64,000 bases of DNA from Pyropia yezoensis (Eukaryota; Rhodophyta; Bangiophyceae; Bangiales; Bangiaceae). Numbering within the stretch: position 1 is the stretch's first letter; every line of letters starts with the position of its first letter. This document shows positions 38,511 through 48,069 of the stretch, one piece after another. The translations under genes were made by a program, and so were the position numbers. A model generated the notes under the pieces. The model ran no database searches. It was not told where the DNA came from and saw nothing but the letters and a program-made list of their open reading frames with translations. Location of the stretch: assembly GCA_009829735.1 (NCBI GenBank), contig CM020620.1:6464545-6528544 (forward strand), in the 5' to 3' direction.

Positions 38511-41360
38511 CCCCGCGGCGGGGCGTTCGTTGTGTGGTCCACCCGACGGCACACGACCCGTGGCGGGCCGGCTGGGCGTTTGGGGGGGGGGGGGGGGGGG
38601 GGGGCGGGTGGGGGCGCCGCGTTGGGGGGCGCCCCCTCGCCGGGGCCTCTCTGTCGGGACGGAGCGACCCGCCGGGGGCGCGACCGTGGTCCCAAACGGG
38701 GGGACGGGGCGTGTCCTCGCATCGCCCATCCCCCCGCCGCCACCGCTACGTGCGGTCGGCGGCGATGCCCCCACCAGTGTGGTCCGCGGCGGGTAGCGGG
38801 TGGGGGGTGGTGGCGCACACACCACTGGGGGCACACAAGCAAAGCAGAGCGCCCCCACCCCTCTCATCACCCCCGTAGGTACCGCCCCCGCTGGCAAAAC
38901 CGCCAACGCGCTCCTCCATCGTCCCGCACGTCGCCGCACCCGTGTGCATAGGCACACACCCACCCCCACACCCCCCCGCTCCCCTTCCCGTTGCGCCAAA
39001 GGACGAGTGTGCTGGTCGACGCGCCCAGCGTCTTCGCGGGCGCACCGCCCGTGCCGCGCGCGCCGCCCGCGCCACGGTCAGCAGACCGGTCGCAGCCACG
39101 GACTTGGCCAGCGCCACGCCGGCAATGGCACCCCCCCCCTCCCCCCACCACACCCCTATGCATTCCCGTGCGCGCCATGCGCGCACAGGGACGGGGTGCG
39201 CGTTTGGACGGCGGCGCGCCGAGCACCCGCGCCCCGCTCCAGTCGGTGGCGTGGCGGCGGTGTCGGCGGCGCTGCCGCCAAGGCGGTTTGGGGCTCCCGC
39301 CTTGCGCGGCGCACGCTGTGGCCGTCGGGGGAGGGTGGGGGGGTGTGGAGTGTCGCAAGCCGCTCCCTCACCGGGGATCCCCCCCTGGGTGGGGATGCAA
39401 AAAAAAAAAAGTGAGGCGGCCGGCTGGCGCGCGCGCGTGGCCGACGCAGGCGGGCGTGGGAGGGGCGGATAGGCCGGAAAAGGGAGACAAGAACAAGAGA
39501 AACGCGCGCACAATCATCCCATGCTGGGATCCACACACTGCCCGCGTGCGTGGCGGGGAGGGGGAGGGGGGGGGGGCGTGGGGAGGCGATGGTGCACAAA
39601 AACTGGACAATCAGGAGTCGCGCTGTACATGCTTTTCCGACACCCGCCCCCACGGCCGCTCTGCCGTCGGCGGCCGCGCCGGCCGCCACGCCCCTGCCGG
39701 CGCGCCGACGTTGTGGGCGCGGCGCGGCCCCGCCCCCCCCCCCCCCGCCCTCGCCACAGCTGTGGCGGACCCACCGGCAGGCCGCGCGGGGGGTGCCACG
39801 TCAGCTGTCCCCTCGCGCCTGCCTTGGCGGATGCGCTTGACAGTGACCTGGTGAGTGTGCGCCGAGGGGGTACCTCCCACGGGTAACGGGTACACAAAAC
39901 TGCAGGTACAGTACGACGTGGAGGAGATGTGGGCGTGTAGTCGTGGCGCGCACGAGACGCAGTGTGTCATCCTTCGTCCGCATCAGAGGGCGCTGTTCCT
40001 GCTCTGGGATGTCCCCTCCCCTCTGACATGGTCGCTCTGAGCGGACCTCGCCACATCCAAACGGTACATACGTACGCGCAGCACGGCACGGGAGGGGACG
40101 GACGGTACGCACATTGGCCGTGCATGTGGCGCTGCCGTAACCACCGACTGCCAGGCGCATACACTGCCAAGGGGGGGTGTCCCGACCAACAGCACAGCCC
40201 CCCGGCCCGGGCGCGTACATACGCCTCTCCGCCGCACCACCTTCCGACCCCCCCGCGCCCCGCGGCCGGCAGCGCGAAAACGATAAGCACTGCGGTGACG
40301 GGAGGGCGCGCTGTAGTCACCCCGTCATAGTCCAGGCGGTGTCTGAGCTGCTGCGGCCTCTGCTTGGACAAGGACCACGGACGTGGACGGGGGCGGTGCG
40401 TCAGCGTGTGCCTTGTTGTGCATGCGTGTGCGTAGCGCACTGGATGTCGGCCGTGGCGGTGCGTTGTGCTTTTGGGATGCCGGTGGACCACCGCCGTCAC
40501 CTGACATGGGTGGCTTGTCAGCGTGTCGTCGTGCCCGACTTTGGGGTCGTGCGCGCTTTCCCCCCCCCCCCCCCATTTTGCACTGCGGCTGCGAGCATGT
40601 ATGTATGTACCACGCCGGCGGTAGACCTTGCGAATGTACCCTCCCCCCCCCCCCTCGTGCACAGTGGCGCCATGCGGAACGCTCTCGGTCGAGCACAGTG
40701 ACCTTGCAAGTGTGTGCCCATCGGAGCGTGGGTGGGGGAGGTGGGGACGGCGGTGTCTTGTGGGGGTCAGGGAGGAGGACGCTGGTCGTTTTGGCAACGA
40801 TGCGCATTGGGTGTGGTCGGCGGCCGCTGTGGCTGCAGCGGCGGCTGTGATGGCGGCACGCTTTTATGGGCGGAGTGAGATGGGGCCGGTGGCGGCGGCG
40901 TCTCTTCTCTTTACGCATGGGTGGAGGTGGGGCAGTGGCGGCGGTGGTGACTTGGCTGCGGGGGCATGCCGTGGCGGCAGGGGTGTAGTTAGGTGGGGTG
41001 AGGGGGTGGGACTGAGGGGGCAACGGCGACAAGTCTTGAGAGTCGGCACGTGGCGGCTGCGGCGCCTGCCGGCGCCTGCCGTGCACGCTGTCGTGGGTGC
41101 AATGGGGCACGAACGACAACAGACACGGACAGACAGTCTGGGTCCTCTGCTTGCACAACTCACCACTCACCCCTCCCACGGCTCCACTTCCTCTTTCCCG
41201 TGGGAGCGCGAGTCTCGAGCAAGCCTTTAGCGTCGGATGACGGGGAGGTAGGCAAGAGGCTGTTGTTGGCTCCAGGGGCACCGGTGGCGTCTGCTTGTGC
41301 TATTCTTTGCCGGCACAGGGACGGGGAAGCGGGCGCCAGTACACGGGCGAGACCACGCTG

Positions 41361-41411
41361 GTGGATGCAAGGGCTCCTTGCAGGTCCCCGGGAAGGGGCC
41401 CTTGCATCCAC
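41361..41411. repeat. 14-bp perfect inverted repeat plus a direct copy
   Basis: GTGGATGCAAGGGC (41361-41374) and its exact complement at 41398-41411; a third, direct copy of GGATGCAAGGGC lies near 41444. Could fold as a 14-bp stem with a 23-nt loop. Confidence 0.8.
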
Positions 41412-41986
41412 GGGCGGCCGTACATCGGCGAGCCCACGCTGGCGGATGCAAGGGCCCCCTGCCGGTCCCCCTCCCATAGGCGCCGACGGCGTTGCCGAGA
41501 TGCGCGGACATCCCTTCCTTCTACCTTGACACCCAACCCCACTGTTTTGTTCGTGTGGCACCTCCCTCCTCTCTGCAATACACCTCCCAGTCACGCTCGC
41601 TGCGCTGCGGGTGGCTGCGCAGACGTCGTTTCGCGGGGAACCAGTGCGGCAGGCGGGGTGAGGGTGGTCGCCACTGCTCAGCGCGTGCTAGCGCTAGCGG
41701 GAGGAGGTGCCCGGAAGAGGGAGATGAGAAATGAGAGTGTTTGCCGCTTCCTGAAGTATGTAGGAGCCCCTGCACGCAGCACTCTGCTGCATGGGTGGAT
41801 GCACGCAACAGCAACAGTGACGCGCAACGCGTCTCAGCCAATCGCACACCAGGAATTCGGAGCCCAGCCAATCAGGTACTGTTGCAACTCACTGTAGGTG
41901 TTGCGCGCATCAGCCAAAACTTATGGAACTACAAAAGTAAACCGGAAAGCGCCCAAGGAGTGTTGCAGACCGAATGTACATATGTA

Positions 41987-42013
41987 CAGTCACCTAGCAA
42001 TTTTATCCGCACA
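41987..42013 (+). repeat. Left terminal inverted repeat of the Tc1/mariner element
   Basis: 27 bp starting CAGTCACC; exact complement of 43302-43328. Preceded by TA. Confidence 0.95.
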
Positions 42014-42174
42014 ATTGTGCCACCGTTCGACGGTCCCCAATCTGGTGCCCGAACCCCTCTCGTGGCACCAGATTGCCGCATTCGGCCCGACTTGGTGCCA
42101 CAGCGCTACGGCGTGCTCCTACTTCAGCGGCGCCCAGCTCGTCCCCCAGGTTGAGACTGAGGGCACCAAGCACC

Positions 42175-43233
42175 ATGGCGGGCTCAAAGCGTCGTCCGCT
42201 GTCCGTCGCCGAGCGCGAGGTCATCCAGCGCATGCTGAAACAGGGCAAGTCCCTGGCCACCGTCGGTACAGCGCTGGGGCGTTCCAGAAGCACCATCGCC
42301 TACGCGGCTCAAGCTGCTCGCACGGCGGCCACCCGTGCTCGTCCAGACAAGCGAGGGCGTCCCAAAGCCCTGTCCGACCGGGAGCTCCGTACGCTCAGGC
42401 GGGCGGTCGACACAGACGGTTTCTCTTGTTTGGCCTCCCTGACGGAAAAGGTCAACAACACGCGCACCCGCGCCGCTGGGGGTCCCAACAAGGGGCCTGT
42501 GTCCATCTGGACGGTCCGCAGAGCCGTCAAAGCCATGGGTTTCAACTCGCGTGTGGCCGCCAAGAAACCCTTCCTCTCGAACGCGAACAAGGCCAAGCGT
42601 CTGGTGTGGGCCACCGAGAGGAAGGGCTGGACTGTGGAGTGGGCTTCAGTGCTTTTCACCGACGAGAGCTCCTTCGTCGTGCGGGACGTCAGCGCATCGC
42701 GCGTTTGGCGGCGCAATGGCGAGCGCTACGACAGCCGTCGTCTGCGCCCTACGTTTAAGAGCGGGCGCCAGAGCGTGATGGTCTGGGGAGGCTTCTCGGC
42801 GCGAGGCCGAACCCCCCTGGTGCGCTGCGTCGGTTCCATGAACGCTTCTTCCTATGCTGCTGTCCTGGAAAACCGTGTGGCCCACCAGATATGCGCCGAC
42901 TATGGCGCGCCAGAGGCGGCGTGGTTGCAGGAGGACCTGGCGCCGTGCCACACGGCGAAGGTGTCTAAGGACGTCAAGGAGGCGCTTGGTCTGCGCGTTC
43001 TTCCTTGGGTGGGGCAGAGCCCGGACCTGAACCCGATTGAGAACGCGTGGGCAGAGCTGGAGCGCCGCCTGCGACTGCGCACGAGCGCACCCAAGACCAA
43101 GGACGAGCTCTTCTCAGCGCTCTGCGAGGAGTGGGAGGCGATCCCTGAGTCCTTCTTCAAGGAGCTCGTGGAGTCGATGCCTCGCCGAGTGCAGGGCGTG
43201 TTGGCGGCGGATGGTGCCAGCACCAAGTACTGA
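42175..43233 (+). CDS. Tc1-type DD34E transposase (352 aa)
   Basis: Cuts and pastes the surrounding element. ATG at 42175 in CACCATGG. The first ~60 residues are a helix-turn-helix (LSVAEREVIQRMLKQGKSLATVGTALGRSRSTI). A basic linker with an RGRPKAL AT-hook-like GRP box follows, then a second DNA-binding part. The catalytic core has FTDESSF (first Asp), LQEDLAPCHTA (second Asp) and SPDLNPIENAWAELE (Glu). There are 34 residues between the second Asp and the Glu, the Tc1 spacing. No stop or frameshift. With perfect inverted repeats this copy may be recently active. Confidence 0.95.
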   Translation: MAGSKRRPLSVAEREVIQRMLKQGKSLATVGTALGRSRSTIAYAAQAARTAATRARPDKRGRPKALSDRELRTLRRAVDTDGFSCLASLTEKVNNTRTRAAGGPNKGPVSIWTVRRAVKAMGFNSRVAAKKPFLSNANKAKRLVWATERKGWTVEWASVLFTDESSFVVRDVSASRVWRRNGERYDSRRLRPTFKSGRQSVMVWGGFSARGRTPLVRCVGSMNASSYAAVLENRVAHQICADYGAPEAAWLQEDLAPCHTAKVSKDVKEALGLRVLPWVGQSPDLNPIENAWAELERRLRLRTSAPKTKDELFSALCEEWEAIPESFFKELVESMPRRVQGVLAADGASTKY

Positions 43234-43301
43234 CGAGCACATCACTGGGAAACGATGGTGCTGCTGGGGCAATTGGATTTGTACGGATTAGACTTTTCAG
43301 G

Positions 43302-43328
43302 TGTGCGGATAAAATTGCTAGGTGACTG
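43302..43328 (-). repeat. Right terminal inverted repeat of the Tc1/mariner element
   Basis: Exact inverted copy of 41987-42013. Followed by TA. Confidence 0.95.
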
Positions 43329-43634
43329 TACAGTACAGTATACTTTCGGTGGGGTCACCAGGTAAGCCACAAAAATCATGCTGAAAAAACTTACGCGTCT
43401 GTACTTAGGACGACACCAGGGGTGCTGTGAAGAGCAGGTCTATCGGCTCGGCGCGTACAGTACAATAAATTGCAGAGGTTCGCCCGTCCCCACTGTGCCT
43501 ATTGTGCGTCCCGTAACAAGTGGACGTGCACAGGTCGTGCAGTGTGGGTTTGATTGGTCCAGTGGCCGATATTTGACATGATCACGACACGTGCACGTCT
43601 ACTTCCTACGGGACGCACTATATCCACTGTGCCT
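43329..43634. other. Spacer downstream of the sorbitol-dehydrogenase-like gene
   Basis: 306 bp, no gene. Contains two of the GTACAGTAC motifs (43328, 43455). Confidence 0.5.
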
Positions 43635-44909
43635 CTATGCGGCAGCCGTCTCCACTCCCCCGAGGGACCGTGCACCCTCTCGCTCTAGCCCGCTCTCCCC
43701 CTGACAATCGATAACCACCTTAATCACCCCATCCCGCCCCAACCGCACCGTCTCAAAAGCCTTGGCCGCGTCGGCCAGCCGGTAACGGTGAGTAACAAGC
43801 CGCCGCAATGACAGGCGGCCCTCCCCCACCAGCGCCGCCGCCTCGCCATACGTGTCCGCGTAGCGAAAGACGCCGCGCAGGTCAATCTCCTTGACGCCGG
43901 CATCGACCAGAGGGACGCCGACAACGGGGGCGCCCATGCCCACGACCACCACAACCCCGCCAGGGCGGACAGCCGCCACGCAGGCAGCTACACTTGACGC
44001 TGCGCCACTACACTCGACGGCCACAGCCACACCGGGCGGATGCCGGGGGGGCGCCGCTGCGGTGGCAGCCGCGGCCCCTGACGCCTCTGACGTGCCCGCG
44101 TCATCGGCCGCGGCGGCAATCAGGCGGCACAGCGCTGCAGTCACGTCAGCGGCCACGCCGGCGGCTCCGCGGTCGTCCGCCACGTCTACCACAACTGTAG
44201 CGTCGGCGCCGAGCTCCGTGGCCAGCGCCAGGCGACCTGCGTCAACGTCGGCGACCACCACTCGCCTCGTGGGGTACTTGGCCTTGGCCACCAGCAGGGT
44301 AACAAGCCCAATGGGGCCCGCACCGCCCACGTACACGTCGCCCGGGCCGGTGGCGGCGGCGCCGTCATCATCCAGGCCTGCCCGCCGCAGGGCGTGGATG
44401 CCCACAGAGAGGGGCTCAAACAGCGCCGCGTCCTCCATAGAAACCCCGGCCGGCAGGCGGTAGACGAAATCCGCAGCGTGGACGTAGTAGGTGGCCAGAC
44501 TGCCGTCCACCGGGGGAGTGGCGCAAAAGCGCATGTCCCCACACAGGTTGTACCGCCCGGCCGCGCACGCCGCCACCCCACAGTGCGACGACGACAGAGA
44601 ACCCGCCGAGCTACACGGAACCCCAGGCTCAATCGCCACCTGGTCCCCGACAGCGAGGTGGGTGACCCCGGCGCCAAGGCGAACCACTACTCCTGCCGCC
44701 TCGTGGCCCAACACCATGGGCGCCCGGAGCACAAACGGCCCGATGCGGCCGTGTGTCAGGTAGTGCACATCGCTGCCGCATATACCCACCGCTGACACAG
44801 CAATGAGAACTTGATGCGGGCCAGGGTCAGGAGTTGGGTGTGAGCCGACACGCAGATCACCGGGGCCGTGCAGCACGGCGGCAACGTTTGGTCCCAGGTC
44901 AGAAGGCAT
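43635..44909 (-). CDS. Sorbitol/L-iditol dehydrogenase-like zinc MDR enzyme (424 aa)
   Basis: NAD(P)-dependent polyol dehydrogenase of the medium-chain family, probably cytosolic; the true polyol is unknown. ATG at 44909 (MPSDLGPNV); the open frame continues 79 codons upstream but without typical features. Catalytic zinc ligands: Cys in GICGSDVHY and the His-Glu of GHEAAGVVV. The structural zinc loop is enlarged, PCSSAGSLSSSHC..AACAAGRYNLC: four cysteines present but the first spacing is stretched compared with the usual C-x2-C-x2-C-x7-C. The Rossmann motif is YVGGAGPIGLVTLLVAKAK, followed by VVVADVDAGRLALA. An Ala-rich insertion (about residues 270-300) explains the extra length over the ~350 aa norm. 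It ends with the usual YRLADAAKAFETV helix. Confidence 0.87.
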   Translation of the reverse strand: MPSDLGPNVAAVLHGPGDLRVGSHPTPDPGPHQVLIAVSAVGICGSDVHYLTHGRIGPFVLRAPMVLGHEAAGVVVRLGAGVTHLAVGDQVAIEPGVPCSSAGSLSSSHCGVAACAAGRYNLCGDMRFCATPPVDGSLATYYVHAADFVYRLPAGVSMEDAALFEPLSVGIHALRRAGLDDDGAAATGPGDVYVGGAGPIGLVTLLVAKAKYPTRRVVVADVDAGRLALATELGADATVVVDVADDRGAAGVAADVTAALCRLIAAAADDAGTSEASGAAAATAAAPPRHPPGVAVAVECSGAASSVAACVAAVRPGGVVVVVGMGAPVVGVPLVDAGVKEIDLRGVFRYADTYGEAAALVGEGRLSLRRLVTHRYRLADAAKAFETVRLGRDGVIKVVIDCQGESGLEREGARSLGGVETAAA

Positions 44910-46767
44910 GGTGGAGGGGGACAACCGCGTCGGCCCTCGAGGGGAGGAGGAGCCAGTGACAGCGAAGGGAGTCGCAACAAAGATGGGTGCCCAAACGCGG
45001 CAGCGCAAATAATACAGCGGGCGGAAGGGACGGACAGTCGCTGTCCGAGCACGGGGTGGGGTGGGGGTTGACGGGGTTGAAGCGCAGGTATCACAGAGAA
45101 GTGTCGCAACCTGCATGCGCATCGTCCGCTGGACAACTCGTTGCATGGGCTGGGCCGCACCTCAACGTCATCGGGCGTGCCATTGCGAGGTTCCGCACTC
45201 AATTGGCAGAGACATCACGGTCTGGTCCGACCTCTGTGATTGGGCAGAGGCTGTAGTCGAAACTTGATGTGACCGCTGTGATTGGACAGAGGCATCAAGC
45301 AGAAATCCCCCAGCTTTAAGAGACTCGCTGAAGCATTTTGTTGGCGGACGTGGAGGTGATGGAGACCTGGCAGACGATGCCAGTCGGCAGGGCGGGGGCG
45401 ATGCCGGCCGACGAACCCTCCCGTCTCCGCCGCGGCTCAACCTCTGGCGATGACCTCCTGTGCCCACTCGCAGCGACCGCCATGCTCTCTGACTGTGCCA
45501 CCCGCGGCGGTGCCCTGGGGCAGCCTCACCTAGTGGAGGTGGCGGGGGGGCACGTGCCTCCTCCGCACTGGCTATCGGCGGCACCCTTCCGGGTAGATGG
45601 GGGCCGTGCGGGTGGCTTTGCCGTGGTGGGGGTGCTCGTGTCCCCTGGGGTGGTGTGCTGTGGCGCTACCCGACGTTCATCCACGCTTGCCATTCTTAGC
45701 TTGAAAGAATTCTCCGTGGTGGGGGCGAGGGCGGATGTTCGTGGGGTGGCGTGGCGACGGCCGCAGCTGCGGCGGGGGTTATGACGGCGGCGGCAGCAGC
45801 AGAAACTGCAGCGGTGTGGGGCGGGGGTAGTTGTTACCGCCTCGGACAACGAATGGGGTGCGCAAGCGACGGCGGGCGTCGGCTGCCCCTGCGTGTGCCG
45901 GCGCGCCCGCGACGCGCCGGTGGTGGTGGAAGGGGTATGCGCACTGCAGCCGAAGTGTGGCTGGCGGCGGCGGCGGCGCTGCACAGCGCCACCGGATGGG
46001 CCGACAGGTGGCGGCGGCCGCCGTGGCCGCCGTCGGGCGTGCGTTCATCGAAAGGGCGGCGGCTCCGGCCACCCGCGCGCGGGCGTTGGCGGTGACCATG
46101 ACGGGGCGGGGGGCGAAACGACGAGGCAGGGGGCACTTACTCCCCTCGGCAGTGTCACCCAGACGCGCCGCCCTCGGCCGTCGCGCAGCCGGAGAGAATT
46201 TCCCCGATGGCTGCGGCGCGGCAGCGCTCACGCTCCCGGATAGGGGTAAGTTGATGCCCTCCCGCTGCCGCGGGCGTCGCACCATTGCGTCCTACCTCGA
46301 TCGGATGGTTGCCGGCATCGTGATACTGAAGGGCTACGGCGTCACTGCTTCCCCCCCCTCCTACGCTTCCAGCCCGTGCATCCCGCCGCAGCGTGTGCCC
46401 GCCCCCCAAATACCCGTAGATACACACGGTTGGCGTGGCGGCTGGCGGCAGGGCACATCCGAGGAGCACCGGAGCCATTCCCCACTGTTCCACCATGCCT
46501 CCCTCGCCGGCTTCTCCCAACCATCATTGCTGCTTTCCCCCCCCTCCTTCCTTTCTTCCTTGCAATCAACTCCAGTCACCCTGCGCTACCCCCGGCCATC
46601 CCATCCACCCCCCCACTGCGCTCCAGCCACCCCCGATAGACACGGCCATGTAGTGTAGGAGCTTCGCTATTAAAACGTGTCGAGGCCTATTGCTTCCCAA
46701 AGCCGCAAGCAAGCCGTCGCAACCACAAAATACACACCGCCACCCCCACCCCCCCCCCACAGACCAG
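44910..46767. other. Intergenic region between the SDH-like and bZIP genes
   Basis: 1.86 kb. Open frames at 45359-45784 and 45831-46658 (+) have no recognisable domain. Perfect GTAAGT donors occur at 46247 (+) and near 46131 (-), so an unrecognised spliced gene cannot be excluded. Contains the CCAAT repeat pair at 45235-45293. Confidence 0.4.
45235..45293 (-). promoter_or_regulatory. Paired CCAAT-box repeat upstream of the SDH-like gene
   Basis: TGTGATTGGRCAGAGGC occurs twice (45235-45251, 45277-45293), each giving CCAATCACA on the minus strand, 325-385 bp upstream of the start at 44909. A third CAATTGGCAGAG lies at 45200. Role inferred from motif and position. Confidence 0.45.
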
Positions 46768-48069
46768 TCACGCCATCTCCACAGCCGCAGCTTGCAGCAG
46801 CATATGCGCGCCAGTCCGCGCCGGAGCAACCGACACGGACGCCGTTGGCCAATGCGGCGGCCGCAGCAGCGGCCGGTAAGCGTAGCCGGCTCCCATGCCC
46901 GCAACCGGCAGGGGCTGCTGCGCCAGCAGAGGCTGCGCCGACAGCGGCGGTGGGGGCAACGGCAGCGCCTCCGGCCGCGCCATCAAGGGGGCCGCCACCG
47001 CCGGCTCCTTGGGTGCCAACGACATTGGCGGCGACGTTCTGCCGCCGCCTTGTCGAATCAGTGCAGCTTTCAGTTCGGCCACCTGCGCCAACGCCGCGTC
47101 CCGTTCTGCCGCCACCGCGTCTCGTCCTGCCGCCGCCGCATCCCGTTCCGCAGCCGTCGCCGCGACCGCCGCCCGCAATGCCTCCATCTCTTCCTGCATG
47201 CATGCCAGTCGCACGCGCCGCTTTTCATTGGACACCCGCGCCAGTTCCCGGTTGCGGAGGACGCGGCGGAGCTCCCGGGGAGGGGTGTCCTTCTCCACCC
47301 GGCTCCCACGGCGACGACGGCGGCGGGCGGGGCCGCCGGCCTCCCCATCTCCACCAGACGCAGATGCGCTCGGGGGGGCGGGAGGGGCACCCGCCAGCGC
47401 AGGCGAGCTCAGTGGTGACGGCGGAGAGCTGCCCATCGACCCGGAGCGGGGGGACGCGGGATGAAGCACAGGTGCAGCCGCCGGAGGAGAGGTGCCTTGG
47501 AGGGAAGGAGCGCCCGGCGAGCAGGCCGATGATGGTGGCGCGGGGACCCGCGATGCGCCATGCGCAGCGGAGGTGGCGGCGGGGGCAATGGTGGGGGGAG
47601 CGCCACACGCAAGGGCAAAGGGTGACACCGACGGAGCTGCCACCCCCGCCGCTGACCTACCGCTGCCAAGCCCACTGTCACAGCTGCTGGTACCGCTATC
47701 GGCCTTGGGTGCTGACAGCGCCGCTGGTCGAGGGGCCAGCCGCGGAAGCATCCGCCGACCACAGGGCGGCTGGGCGACGCCCACCGACACTAACCCCATC
47801 TCGGGCATTCTTCCCGCGGCGGAGGGGGCAGCGGCCGCTGGGGCGATTGCCGCGGACGAAGGCGCCGTGGGAGACGCTGACGCGGTGCGGGACGCGGGTA
47901 GTAAGGCAGGCGGGTGGGTGAGAAAGGCGACCGCGCACCGCGAAGAAGACGGGGTAGCGGTTGGTCGGTTGCAACCTGCCGTTGGCGGTGGCATCGACGT
48001 AGCCGAGGCCAAGGGCGCCGGCGGCCGCACAGTGACCGCGGCGGCCTGCTGACCTTGAACTTGCTCCAT
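46768..48069 (-). CDS. bZIP transcription factor with non-canonical basic region (433 aa)
   Basis: ATG at 48069 (MEQVQGQQAAAV). The N-terminal ~250 residues are Ala/Pro/Ser-rich. An Arg-6 nuclear-localisation-like cluster (ARRRRRRGSRVEKD) precedes the basic region at about residues 270-290, VLRNRELARVSNEKRRVRL. In the usual N-x7-R signature the Asn is present, but the position of the invariant Arg is Asn. The following helix has a weak zipper (M, L, then mostly Ala and Val at heptad positions: ERDAAAAGRDAVAAERDAAL) with a triple ERDA/GRDA repeat. The C-terminal tail is Pro/Leu-rich. Likely a nuclear DNA-binding protein; target unknown. Confidence 0.8.
   Translation of the reverse strand: MEQVQGQQAAAVTVRPPAPLASATSMPPPTAGCNRPTATPSSSRCAVAFLTHPPALLPASRTASASPTAPSSAAIAPAAAAPSAAGRMPEMGLVSVGVAQPPCGRRMLPRLAPRPAALSAPKADSGTSSCDSGLGSGRSAAGVAAPSVSPFALACGAPPTIAPAATSAAHGASRVPAPPSSACSPGAPSLQGTSPPAAAPVLHPASPRSGSMGSSPPSPLSSPALAGAPPAPPSASASGGDGEAGGPARRRRRRGSRVEKDTPPRELRRVLRNRELARVSNEKRRVRLACMQEEMEALRAAVAATAAERDAAAAGRDAVAAERDAALAQVAELKAALIRQGGGRTSPPMSLAPKEPAVAAPLMARPEALPLPPPPLSAQPLLAQQPLPVAGMGAGYAYRPLLRPPHWPTASVSVAPARTGAHMLLQAAAVEMA

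Larger units (their letters stand above)
36049..41986. other. Gene-poor, G/C homopolymer-rich 6-kb tract
   Basis: No gene supported. From 36.3 to 38.7 kb both strands show many 12-23 base runs of G or C (e.g. near 36306-36338, 36748, 36778, 37157-37182, 37573, 37700, 37855, 38123, 38581), which give long but meaningless open frames on all frames. 39.8-41.9 kb is less extreme but equally without recognisable domains. Confidence 0.6.
41987..43328 (+). mobile_element. Tc1/mariner DNA transposon, apparently intact
   Basis: 1342 bp bounded by perfect 27-bp terminal inverted repeats (41987-42013 and 43302-43328), starting CAGTCACCTAGCAATTTT and flanked on both sides by TA (41985-41986, 43329-43330), the Tc1/mariner target duplication. 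Contains one intact transposase gene. The 5' subterminal region has three GTGCC/GGCAC-type motifs (about 42043-42095) that could be extra transposase contacts. Confidence 0.95.

Noticed and set aside
36829-39970. Many 150-470-codon open frames on both strands
   Set aside because: They overlap each other in all frames, consist almost only of Gly/Ala/Pro/Arg, and follow G/C homopolymers and GGC repeats; no domain or start context supports any.
45359-46658. Spliced plus-strand gene with a GTAAGT donor at 46247
   Set aside because: A perfect donor alone is weak; no domain is visible, the frames are low complexity, and an equally good donor exists on the minus strand.
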